Origin: JAHDHW01 sp963793295
GTDB taxonomy: Bacteria; Bacteroidota; Bacteroidia; Chitinophagales; Saprospiraceae
Length of the DNA: 64,000 bases
NCBI GenBank assembly: GCA_963793295.1
Contig: CAWBZX010000028.1
Coordinates: 186,001 to 250,000, forward strand
Direction of reading: 5' to 3'
Of the stretch, positions 8,082-17,400 are shown one piece after another. The notes below the pieces were generated by a model. The model was given only the letters and a program-made list of their open reading frames with translations. It ran no database searches and was not told where the DNA came from. Made by a program: the position numbers and the translations under genes. The first letter of the stretch is position 1; each line of letters opens with the position of its first letter.

Positions 8082-8278
8082 TTCAAAATCGATCGCAAAA
8101 GTACACTTTATTTTATTAAAACCATTATCAAAACAGTTTTGATTGATGTTTAGATTCAAGAATTCATTGTTTTTTTAATATATACTCAAGAAATGTCAAA
8201 AAATATACATTGATATTGAGGAAAACACCATGCTGTTCAAAAGGAAATCTCATTCTTTAGCTTCAGTTCAATGATATA

Positions 8279-9079
8279 TTAAATTGACTTTTCCATTTTA
8301 AGACTGAAAGTATGAGGAATACTTGTTTTAAAATTGCTGAATTTGTATTTCCCTTTTTCCACTTCATACATATTTTCAAAGCAGTTGAAGGGAGAATAAG
8401 GATATTCTAAAAATTCCTTTACGACTAAACCCTTTTGTACCAAAGGGTTGATGGTCTCATGAAGTGAATGTGTCCAGAAATACTCTTTGTACTTGATGTT
8501 GGCGCTTCGATCAGTGTAAGTACCGGTAACTTCTTCCTCGAGAGCCTGACCGCTGTCAAAATAATTGTATTCAATCTTTTGCGTAGGGAAATCAAACATG
8601 TAAAGGGTAGGATGAAATTCAGCAATAAAGAAAGTGCCTCCTGGTTTTAAAAAATGATCAATAATCGAAGCCCACTTTTCCAAATCCGGCAACCATGAGG
8701 TCACACCAAAGGAAGTGAAAACAATATCAAATTTTCCGTCAAGATTATTATGAAGGTCCAAAACATTGGATTCGACGAAGGTCGCATCCAAACCAAGTTC
8801 ATTGTTGAGTTCACGAGCAAGGGCTATACTTTTTGGAGACATGTCCACTCCTGTAACCTTTGCACCCATACGCGCCCATGATAGGCTATCTTGACCAAAA
8901 TGGCATTGCAAATGAAGTAATGTTTTATCCGAAACCTGATCACCAAGCGCTTTAAGTTCAATCTCAGTCAGCGAGTTCCGACCTTTTTTAAAGCTTTCGA
9001 GATCATACATTTCAGAAGCTTTGTGAACATCTAGGCGCAAATCCCAAGCTTTGCGATTGGTTTCAAAGTATTCTTTCAT
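8279..9079 (-). CDS. Class I SAM-dependent methyltransferase
   Basis: Cytosolic methyltransferase of about 266 residues. Motif I reads LLHLQCHFGQDSLSWA (about 55-70), a variant common in one subgroup where HxGxxS replaces GCGxG. It is followed by the acidic strand GAKVTGVDMSP and the post-I region FDIVFTSFGVTSWLPDL. The C-terminal half (EFHPTLYMFDF, NCFENMYEVEKGKY) matches the same subgroup. The substrate cannot be told from the sequence. An ATG three codons upstream (9088) is also possible; 9079 is chosen because homologues begin at MKEYFETN. It is divergent from the DUF3467 gene, with a shared gap of about 180 bases. Confidence 0.85.
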   Translation of the reverse strand: MKEYFETNRKAWDLRLDVHKASEMYDLESFKKGRNSLTEIELKALGDQVSDKTLLHLQCHFGQDSLSWARMGAKVTGVDMSPKSIALARELNNELGLDATFVESNVLDLHNNLDGKFDIVFTSFGVTSWLPDLEKWASIIDHFLKPGGTFFIAEFHPTLYMFDFPTQKIEYNYFDSGQALEEEVTGTYTDRSANIKYKEYFWTHSLHETINPLVQKGLVVKEFLEYPYSPFNCFENMYEVEKGKYKFSNFKTSIPHTFSLKMEKSI

Positions 9080-9259
9080 AATTATCATTAACTTTAAACC
9101 TGATTACAGGAAAATTTTGGATTTTATTTTACTCAAAATTTTTCAAAAACGGTCGAACTAACAAAGTATCGGTTTAATTCTAAAATCGAACTTTGCGTTG
9201 TCGAGTATAATAGCGATATTCGCTTTTTATCAAAATTAGCTCAAATTTAATAAGCAAAG

Positions 9260-9577
9260 ATGGCAGATTCTAAAAAAAATCAAAATCAACTCAATATTGA
9301 ATTACCGGAAGAAGTAGCCGAAGGTGTCTATTCAAACCTGGCAATTATTTCACACTCGCATACCGAATTTGTTTTGGACTTTATTCGCATAATGCCCAAT
9401 GTACCGAAGGCCAAAGTAAAAGCCAGGGTAGTTTTGACTCCTCCGCATGCCAAGCGTTTGATGCGCGCTTTAATGGACAATGTGAAAAAATTTGAAGCAC
9501 AGTTTGGTGTGATTGATGAACCAGAGCAGCCTCCGTTTCCTCCGATGAATTTCAATACACCAAAGGCACAGGCTTAA
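9260..9577 (+). CDS. DUF3467-family protein
   Basis: This 105-residue soluble protein matches the DUF3467 pattern, with the middle HTEFVLDFIRIMP...KAKVKARVVLTPPHAKRLM and a proline-rich tail (PEQPPFPPMNF). The family is widespread and uncharacterised. There are no membrane segments. It is monocistronic by position, with a 314-base gap to the next gene. The gene call is firm. Confidence 0.88.
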   Translation: MADSKKNQNQLNIELPEEVAEGVYSNLAIISHSHTEFVLDFIRIMPNVPKAKVKARVVLTPPHAKRLMRALMDNVKKFEAQFGVIDEPEQPPFPPMNFNTPKAQA

Positions 9578-9891
9578 TACAGGAAAGTGCATTTGCTACT
9601 TGGATTTGATGATTCAATTACTTTTTTATAAAAAATAAAAATGTGAACCATCCGTCAAATCTTCGATTTCCGAATGTACATTTCATTTCCATATCTTTGA
9701 TTTAATGCTATTTTGCAGCTGATTTGCGACATTTTTTGTTAATCATACGAATTTTTTGTTGCTTCTACGAAGACTTTCGTTATCTGTTAAATAGACGTTA
9801 ACGTTTCGTTTTCCAATGCTCTTTTTTGCTAACTTCGTTTCGAAAGTCTATTTTTAAAATTGACATATAAGAACTAAAACGCATTTTACTT
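9578..9891. other. Upstream region of the first efflux operon, with a spaced inverted repeat
   Basis: This holds no gene. AGACTTTCG at 9771-9779 and CGAAAGTCT at 9841-9849 are perfect inverted copies 61 bases apart. The interval between them contains several TTCG/TTTCG words. The second copy lies 43 bases before the adaptor gene's start. This could be a looping operator or chance. Confidence 0.35.
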
Positions 9892-11280
9892 ATGCCCCCA
9901 TTTAAAATTTTACTACCAGTCCTTATTATCATTTTTGGTGGAATCGGATATTATTTCTATACTCAAAAGAAAGAGGTCCCTCAAGAAGAAAATATAAAAG
10001 CTATTGTAAAAAAAGGTGAATTCAAAGTTAAAGTAACTGCCACAGGAGAGTTGCAAGCTAAACGGTCCGAGAAAATTCGTGGCCCACAAGGTATGCGTGC
10101 TGCACAAATTTGGCAAACCAATATCACTGACATGATTCCTGAAGGCACCCTTGTTAAAGCTGGTGATTATGTTGCGACCTTGGACAAAACAGAGCTGGAT
10201 ACTAAAATGAAAGACGCGATGGCTGAAATTGAAAAAATAGAAACGCAGCTTGAGCAGGCGAAAATCGATACCACCATTGAATTGAGAGGCATAAGGGATG
10301 AATTGATCAATTTGAAATTCGCAAAGCAGGAAAAACTACTTTACGTCGAACAAAGCAAGTTTGAAGCAAAATCAGTTATCCAACAAGCTGAAATTGATCT
10401 GCAACGAACCGAACGAGATTATAATCAATTGCTAACAAAGCTTAGTTTGTCTCAAACGAAAGCGGAAGCTAAGATTTCTGAAATAAACGCCTCACTTCGA
10501 CAGCAACAATTAAAGTTGAAAACCTTGTCTGTCCTCGCCGCAGGATTTCTTGTAAAAGCACCCAAAGACGGGATGGTTATTTATGCAAGGAGTTGGGATG
10601 GAAAGGTAGGTCCTGGTTCACAAATCCGGGCCTGGGATCCTGTTGTTGCGGAATTGCCGGACCTAAGTGATATGGTTTCAAAGACTTTTGTAAATGAAGT
10701 TGATATCAGTAGGGTCCAAAAGGGACAAGATGTTAAAATTACCGTAGATGCTTTTCCGGATAAAGAATATACAGGGCAAGTCATCAAAGTTGCCAATATT
10801 GGAGAGCAGTTGCGCAATTATGATTCAAAAGTTTTTGAAGTAGTTGTTCAGGTGAATGAAATAGATTCTATTTTAAGGCCCGCAATGACTACTGGTAATG
10901 AAATTGTGACCAACATTTATAATGATGTAATTTTTATTCCGATAGAAGCGCTATTTAATGATAGCCTTTCATTTGTTTACAAAAATGATAAAGGAAATTT
11001 AACCAAACAAGAAGTGATAACCGGCGCTTCCAATGAAGATGAAATACTTGTTGAACATGGTTTAAATGAAGGTGATGAGATATTGTTGACTGAGCCTAGC
11101 GATGCTAATAAAATGAATTTAGTCCCATTGGATCAGAAAATAAAAGATGAAATTCTCAGAAAGCAAGAGGAAGACCGAAAAGCACGTCAGGCTTTGATGG
11201 AAGAAAAAAAGAAAAAGATGAAAGATGAAGAAATCAGCAACGATAATAATTCAGGGGGAGGTTTTATGATTTTTAATTAG
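9892..11280 (+). CDS. HlyD/MacA-type periplasmic adaptor (membrane fusion protein)
   Basis: Periplasmic adaptor of a tripartite exporter, linking an inner-membrane ABC permease to an outer-membrane channel. The 462-residue protein has one N-terminal membrane helix (ILLPVLIIIFGGIGYYFYT). A lipoyl-like half follows (VKVTATGELQAKRSEKI), then a long coiled-coil hairpin (about 100-210). Next come the second lipoyl-like half (VKAPKDGMVIYARSW) and the beta-barrel and membrane-proximal domains. It ends in a charged, Lys/Glu-rich tail. It is the first gene of a three-gene set with a MacB-like permease and TolC. The set contains no ATPase. Confidence 0.88.
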   Translation: MPPFKILLPVLIIIFGGIGYYFYTQKKEVPQEENIKAIVKKGEFKVKVTATGELQAKRSEKIRGPQGMRAAQIWQTNITDMIPEGTLVKAGDYVATLDKTELDTKMKDAMAEIEKIETQLEQAKIDTTIELRGIRDELINLKFAKQEKLLYVEQSKFEAKSVIQQAEIDLQRTERDYNQLLTKLSLSQTKAEAKISEINASLRQQQLKLKTLSVLAAGFLVKAPKDGMVIYARSWDGKVGPGSQIRAWDPVVAELPDLSDMVSKTFVNEVDISRVQKGQDVKITVDAFPDKEYTGQVIKVANIGEQLRNYDSKVFEVVVQVNEIDSILRPAMTTGNEIVTNIYNDVIFIPIEALFNDSLSFVYKNDKGNLTKQEVITGASNEDEILVEHGLNEGDEILLTEPSDANKMNLVPLDQKIKDEILRKQEEDRKARQALMEEKKKKMKDEEISNDNNSGGGFMIFN

Positions 11281-11397
11281 GAGTTAGGGGTCAGAAGGTT
11301 AAGAGGATGGGAACGCTGGACCATAAAATATAAAACCACAAACCACAATTTAATAACCAAAAAACTACGAACTAATAACCAAAAATAACCTCCCTCC

Positions 11398-12726
11398 ATG
11401 GAACGAGTATTATTTAACTTCATATTGGCAATGGAAGGTGTACTTGCTAATAAACTCAGGGCATTTCTTACTGCTTTGGGAATCATTTTCGGAGTAGCTG
11501 CCGTAATTGCTATGCTTGCTATCGGTACAGGTGCCAAACAATCTATTCTGGATCAAATGAAACTCATCGGTACCAATAACATTGTGATCGAATCATCAAT
11601 TCAAACGGAGGAAGAAGCTGCTGCAACTAACAGTAATAACAATACGAATCAAAAAGATTTGATGCCCTGGTCACCTGGTTTGACTATAGAAGATGCCAAA
11701 GCCATTGCAAGCGTTGTTCCTACAATTGATAAAATCAGTCCTGAAATTGTTATTTCTACTACGATAATCCAATCAGCAAAGCTGGAAAGAGCGAAGTGCA
11801 TAGGCATAACAAACACTTTCTTTGAATTGAATAATTTGAATTTGAGTTCCGGAATGTTCTTCCATTCTAATCATATGGAAGGGGGGAAACCTGTTTGTAT
11901 TATCGGAAAAAATGTGGCTTCCAAGTTTTTTAGCCAGGGAAAGGTGCTTGGTCAAAAGATAAAATGTGGGAACACCTGGCTAACAATAATTGGTGTTCTT
12001 GAAAAACGGGTAGCGAGCAAGGAAAGTTTAGAGAATTTAGGCATCCGCGATTATAATTCTGATGTTTATGTTCCCATTTCAACCGCTTTGCTACGTTTTA
12101 AAAACAGGGCACTGGTAAGTAGAGATGATATCAAACGGGGGGATTGGGATGATGAAGTTGATAAAACCCAAAACTATCATCAGTTAGATCGTTTAATTAT
12201 AAGAGTTGATGATTCCAGAAATCTTCAGGCATCAGCCGATGTTATAGGTAGGATTTTAAAAAGAAGGCATCACGGCATGTTGGATTATGAAGTTGCCATC
12301 CCTGAATTATTATTACAACAGCAAAGAAAAACACAGGATATTTTCAACAATGTTCTGGCGATGATCGCAGGTATTTCTCTTTTAGTGGGCGGAATTGGTA
12401 TAATGAATATTATGCTCGCCTCAGTGATGGAACGCATCAAAGAAATTGGGGTTAGACGATCTTTGGGGGCCAAACAAAATGATATCATCCTTCAGTTTTT
12501 ATTTGAAGCCATTTTCATCAGTTTGATTGGTGGTGTGATTGGAATACTATTAGGCGTGTTGTCCGCCACTATCATTGCAGATTCTTTTGACATCCCGGCT
12601 ATTGTATCTACCTGGTCTGTACTGCTATCTTTTGGCGTCGCAGCGATCGTCGGACTTGTTTTTGGTTTATTCCCGGCACAAAAAGCAGCCATGCAAGATC
12701 CTATTTTAGCTTTACGTACCGATTGA
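11398..12726 (+). CDS. MacB-like ABC transporter permease (FtsX-type), without ATPase domain
   Basis: Inner-membrane permease of the MacB/FtsX class. The 442-residue protein has an N-terminal helix (KLRAFLTALGIIFGVAAVIAML). A large periplasmic MacB-type domain follows (about 50-310). Three C-terminal helices close it, the first marked by LLVGGIGIMNIMLASVMER and IGVRRSLGAKQNDI. No Walker A or ABC signature is present, unlike proteobacterial MacB where the ATPase is fused at the N-terminus. The partner ATPase must be encoded elsewhere. It is separated from the adaptor gene by a 117-base G-poor spacer. Confidence 0.9.
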   Translation: MERVLFNFILAMEGVLANKLRAFLTALGIIFGVAAVIAMLAIGTGAKQSILDQMKLIGTNNIVIESSIQTEEEAAATNSNNNTNQKDLMPWSPGLTIEDAKAIASVVPTIDKISPEIVISTTIIQSAKLERAKCIGITNTFFELNNLNLSSGMFFHSNHMEGGKPVCIIGKNVASKFFSQGKVLGQKIKCGNTWLTIIGVLEKRVASKESLENLGIRDYNSDVYVPISTALLRFKNRALVSRDDIKRGDWDDEVDKTQNYHQLDRLIIRVDDSRNLQASADVIGRILKRRHHGMLDYEVAIPELLLQQQRKTQDIFNNVLAMIAGISLLVGGIGIMNIMLASVMERIKEIGVRRSLGAKQNDIILQFLFEAIFISLIGGVIGILLGVLSATIIADSFDIPAIVSTWSVLLSFGVAAIVGLVFGLFPAQKAAMQDPILALRTD

Positions 12727-12840
12727 GTTGGAGGGATTTGTTGGTTACGAATTTTGGAAAACGTTGAACCTTAAACTTCAAATTGTAAACTTAGCCGAAC
12801 GTAATAAAACTAAGACATCTTAATACTTTTAAAATCAACT

Positions 12841-14328
12841 ATGAACAAGTACCTGCTTCTTTTTTCAAGCTTCTTTTTTTTAGCTTTTTATAATAATGAA
12901 ATAAGTGCTCAAATTGACACGATCAATGTTACTTTGCCGGAAATCATCCAGATTGCCCAAAGTGAGGCTCCTGATGTCCAATTGGCCAAAACGAAACAAA
13001 CTACCAATTATTGGCAATACCAATCCTTCCGTGCTAATTACAAACCTCAGATGGACCTGACTTCTACGCTACCTAATTTTAACCGGACCATTGAACCGAT
13101 CACTCAACCGGATGGAACTGTAGAGTTTATTCCTCGGACCTTAATGACAAATGAAATAGGCATCTCTCTTTCTCAAGATGTATCATGGACAGGAGGTAGT
13201 ATTTTTGCGTTTTCAGGCTTTCAAAGAGTTGATAATTTTGCCACCAGTTTAAATCCAAAAACGATCTCATACCTTTCCACTCCCATCGTGATTGGCTTTA
13301 ATCAACCCCTTTTTCAATTCAATGGTTTGAAATGGGATAAAAAGATTGAGCCACTTCGTTATGAAGAAGCAAACCGGGAATTTGCCGAAGAAATGGAAGA
13401 AGTTGCTTTTAATTCAACAAGGTTGTTTTTTGATGTATTAATTGCACAACTCAATGTAGCGGCAGTTGCCAAAAATAAAGCGGATGCTGATACATTATTT
13501 GAAATTTCAAAAGGACGGTTTAGCGTTGGCCGGATTGCTGAGACGGAATTGCTACAAATTGAATTGAGTGCGATGAACGCAGACGCTGATTTGGCCGAAG
13601 CGGTTCTCAACCAACAATCAAATACAGAGCGATTGCGAAATTTTCTTGGAATAACCAATTCGGTTAGTTTTAACCTGATCCCACCGATAGATATCCCTGA
13701 AATTCAAATAAATCCGGATACTGCATTGAGATATGCTCAGCTATATCGCAGCGAAACCATTGCATTTATGAGAAGGCTTAAAGAGGCAGAACGCGACGTA
13801 GTTCAAGCGGAAGCACAAAATGGTTTGAATATTGATGTTTTTGGACAATTTGGATTAACGCAAACTTCCAAAACGCTGAAGGATGCTTATGTCAATCCGC
13901 TTGATCAGGAACGTTTTAGAGTAGGGTTGACTTTACCAATTGCAGATTGGGGAAAAACAAAAGCACAGATCGAAATTGCAAAATCAAATATGCAACTGGA
14001 GCAAATGAATATCGAGCAAGAACGCATTAATTTTGATCGTGAGGTTTTACTTAAAGTGCAGCAATTTGAATTACAGCGAAATCAAGTGTTGCTTGGAATA
14101 AGAGCTTTTGAAGTTTCTCAAAAACGATTGGCAATTACCAGACAGCGCTATCTCATTGGTAAAATTGCGATCGTAGACCTTAATATTGCCATTCGGGAAG
14201 AAGATGAAGCCAGAAGATCTTATATGAACAATCTTCGAAATTATTGGCTGGCGCATTACGAAATACGCAGATTAACCATGTACGATTTTAAAAATAACAG
14301 ACCACTTATCCAGGAAATTAATAACTAA
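12841..14328 (+). CDS. TolC-family outer-membrane channel protein
   Basis: Outer-membrane efflux channel subunit that forms a trimeric duct. The 495-residue protein has a signal peptide ending at ...EISAQ and two outer-membrane efflux protein repeats rich in long helices. Recognisable parts are VTLPEIIQIAQSEAPDVQLA near the start, FNSTRLFFDVLIAQLNVAAV in the first hairpin and KRLAITRQRYLIGKIAIVDL in the second. It closes the adaptor-permease-channel operon and follows the permease by 114 bases. The transported substrate is unknown. Confidence 0.9.
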   Translation: MNKYLLLFSSFFFLAFYNNEISAQIDTINVTLPEIIQIAQSEAPDVQLAKTKQTTNYWQYQSFRANYKPQMDLTSTLPNFNRTIEPITQPDGTVEFIPRTLMTNEIGISLSQDVSWTGGSIFAFSGFQRVDNFATSLNPKTISYLSTPIVIGFNQPLFQFNGLKWDKKIEPLRYEEANREFAEEMEEVAFNSTRLFFDVLIAQLNVAAVAKNKADADTLFEISKGRFSVGRIAETELLQIELSAMNADADLAEAVLNQQSNTERLRNFLGITNSVSFNLIPPIDIPEIQINPDTALRYAQLYRSETIAFMRRLKEAERDVVQAEAQNGLNIDVFGQFGLTQTSKTLKDAYVNPLDQERFRVGLTLPIADWGKTKAQIEIAKSNMQLEQMNIEQERINFDREVLLKVQQFELQRNQVLLGIRAFEVSQKRLAITRQRYLIGKIAIVDLNIAIREEDEARRSYMNNLRNYWLAHYEIRRLTMYDFKNNRPLIQEINN

Positions 14329-14487
14329 AAAAAACTTAGGAAAAAATCATTTAAGATTTACGAGGTTCTTGAAAACTAAGATTTAATTGAGATTAAAAAT
14401 AGTCTTTTAATATTTGAATACTAAAAGAATAATTTCAATCTCCCTTATGAAATCGTTCTGAATCAGCTAAGCAGTTCCTAAATCAAA

Positions 14488-17400
14488 TTATCTAAGTAAA
14501 GTGATGTCTCCTTTATAAAGTATCACAACATCATCTACGAATTCAACTTCTACAAAATAAGCAAACACCGCATTGTTCATTGGTTGCCCCCTGAAAGTAC
14601 CATCCCATCCCATTTTGGAATCGTTTGGTAAAATATTTTCAGCAGCATAAACCAATTCTCCCCATCGATCGAAAATTTTGAGTTTTCTAATTTCTCGAAC
14701 TCCATTTCCAGTAAAGATTTTAAATACATCATTGGAACCGTCACCATTTGGTGTGAAAGCGTTTGGTATATAGATATTTCGGTTTTTATCTACTTCAACC
14801 AATACCTCATCTCTAATGACACAACCTGTTGTTGAATCTATTACGGAAATAATATATAATGTCGTACTTGTTGGTGAAGCAATTGGTTGAATACAATTGA
14901 TGCAATTAAGGCTATCTGATGGAGACCACACAATAATTTCATTAGAATAGGGAAAAACAGTTGCATCGATCAGTATACTTTCACCAAGTTCAATTTGTAA
15001 ATCAGGGCCTGCATCTACCACGAGTTCAAGCGGTTCATAAAGGGAAATCATTTCACTCAACATACATCCGTTGGCATCAACTAAACTCACTTCGTATGTG
15101 CCACCTGACAAATTGTTGAAAATACTTGTACTACTGAGTGGGCCATCATTTAGTGAAAAGGTATAAGGTGAAGTTCCTCCTGAAATATTGTTGATTTCAA
15201 TAATTCCATTTTGATCTCCATTACATTCTATATCAACGCCGGATAATTCAAAAGCAAGCGGAGCGGGTTCATTGACGAAAAATGAAGTTTCATAAGTGCA
15301 GATATCATCCGTAATCGTCAAATCATAAGTGCCGGGGCACAGCTCATCCAGGCTTGTACTGGTACTGCCAGTATTCCATAAAAAGCTCAATGGTCCATTT
15401 CCACCGGAAGCAGATACATCAATACTTCCGTTGCAATCACCATCACAGTCTACATCAAATGTATTTTGAGCAAATATTAATTCATTGTGATAATTGATTT
15501 GAATGGTATCACTTGCAATACAACCATTGTTACTTACATTCACCCAATATTGTCCGGGCGAATAAACCGTATAGGTTGGATTGGTTGAACCATCAGGCCA
15601 TTCATAAGTAACATTTGGCATTGTAACATCAAAGGTGTAAGAATCCCAGTCGCATAGTGTATCAACAAATTCTAAATTGACCGTCGGAGTTGTTCCAAAA
15701 AGCACATTTACTTCATCTGAAAATGGACAGCCGTCGCTATTAATTCCTGCTACAACGTATTGCCCTCCGCTTGAAATGGTTAAAGTTGGATCGGTAGAAC
15801 CATCTTGCCATTGATAGGAAACTGTACCAGGTGTAGTGGCATCTAGAATAAATGAGTTTTGATCACAAACAGAAAAATCAGGACCTAAATCAATATTTAA
15901 AGGAGTGGATAAGTTGACTAAAAAGGAATCTCTTCGTGTACAGCCTGGTATGGTAATATCAACCCAATAAATCCCTGCATCCATCGCGGTATAGGTTGCT
16001 CCGGTGGATCCATCATGCCATTCATAAGTAGCATTTGTGGTTGTTACATCCAAATAGGTAGGATCGGTTTGATTACAAATAGTGAGTTCAGTTGATGTAC
16101 TCGAACCATCAAAAACACTAATGTTAATATAAAAAGTATCTTTTTGATTACAGGTGTTTGGAGCCGTTGCAATTTGCATAACTCTGTATTCTCCAGCTTC
16201 CACAAAAGTGTGGGTCGGATTGAATTGTGTACTCGTACTTCCATTATCGCTAAAGTCCCAGAAAAGACTTGTAGCGTCTTGTCCGGTATATCTGAAATCA
16301 ACGGTAAAAGGAGCACATCCGCTTGTAGTTGGTAAAGCAGTTGCTGCTGCGGTCACCGTATTGACTTCAAAATCTATTTTAAAAACACCAATGTCGCAGA
16401 AAGTAGATTGAAAAGTTGCATAAGCATTCGGAAGGGTATTTAAGGTTCCGGATTGTGTACAGGAACAAACTCCTTGATAGACGGTCCCACTTTTATCGAA
16501 TCGGCTTGTTCCTCCGTCAACATGATCCGCATCTCCGTAATAAGTTCCATATGAAAGTGCAGTTGCATTTGGCTCTAAAACGCCGAGGTAAAAACTAAAA
16601 GGAGAAGCAAAACTTTCAATTGCGTTAGAAGTTGTAGGTAATCCGTTACCTGCATAATATCCTGAGAAATAAATATTGTTACATTTGTCTACCATAAAGG
16701 CAACTGGAGCAAAGTCATAACTCTGATTTGATCCTGTTCCAACTACAGTACTATAAACCGTCGTACTCAAATCACTCGTAAAACTCGCTAAAAACTGAGG
16801 GCTGTTTACATTATAATAATAAGTGTTTGGTGTAATGGTCATTGAACCACTTGTCTGTCCGTAGATATGCACATTGTGATCTTCATCTATATCGATAAAA
16901 TAACTGTGGTCCACTTGTGGTGTACCCCAAAATGTACCATAAATCATATTTTTTCCATCAGCAGATAATTTTATAATAAAACCATCTTCTTGTCCACCGT
17001 TATAGTTTGGTTGTATTGTTCCCGGGGTTGTAGGAAAGCTACTTGAACCAGCTACTCCTGTTACATAAACATTGTTGTCGTCATCGAGTCTTAAACCTAG
17101 CGCAATGTCAGGTTCACTTTCTCCTACAAAAGTACTCCAGAATAATGTTGAAAGATCGCTGTTGAGTTTGAATACAACGCCATCTTGCGCTGGATATACA
17201 CCTACTCCTGCGGTATTGAATGAGGTATTGAATGAACCGCTGGTTGTTGGAAAATTATTAGACGAACTACAGCTGGCGATGTAAGCATTTCCTTGATTAT
17301 CAATGATAATCTCTCCTCGGTATTTATCACCATAATTGTAATATGGATTGACTTGTTGCCCATTTGGCTGATAAGTGGTATTGATACCATCGCTTCCAGA

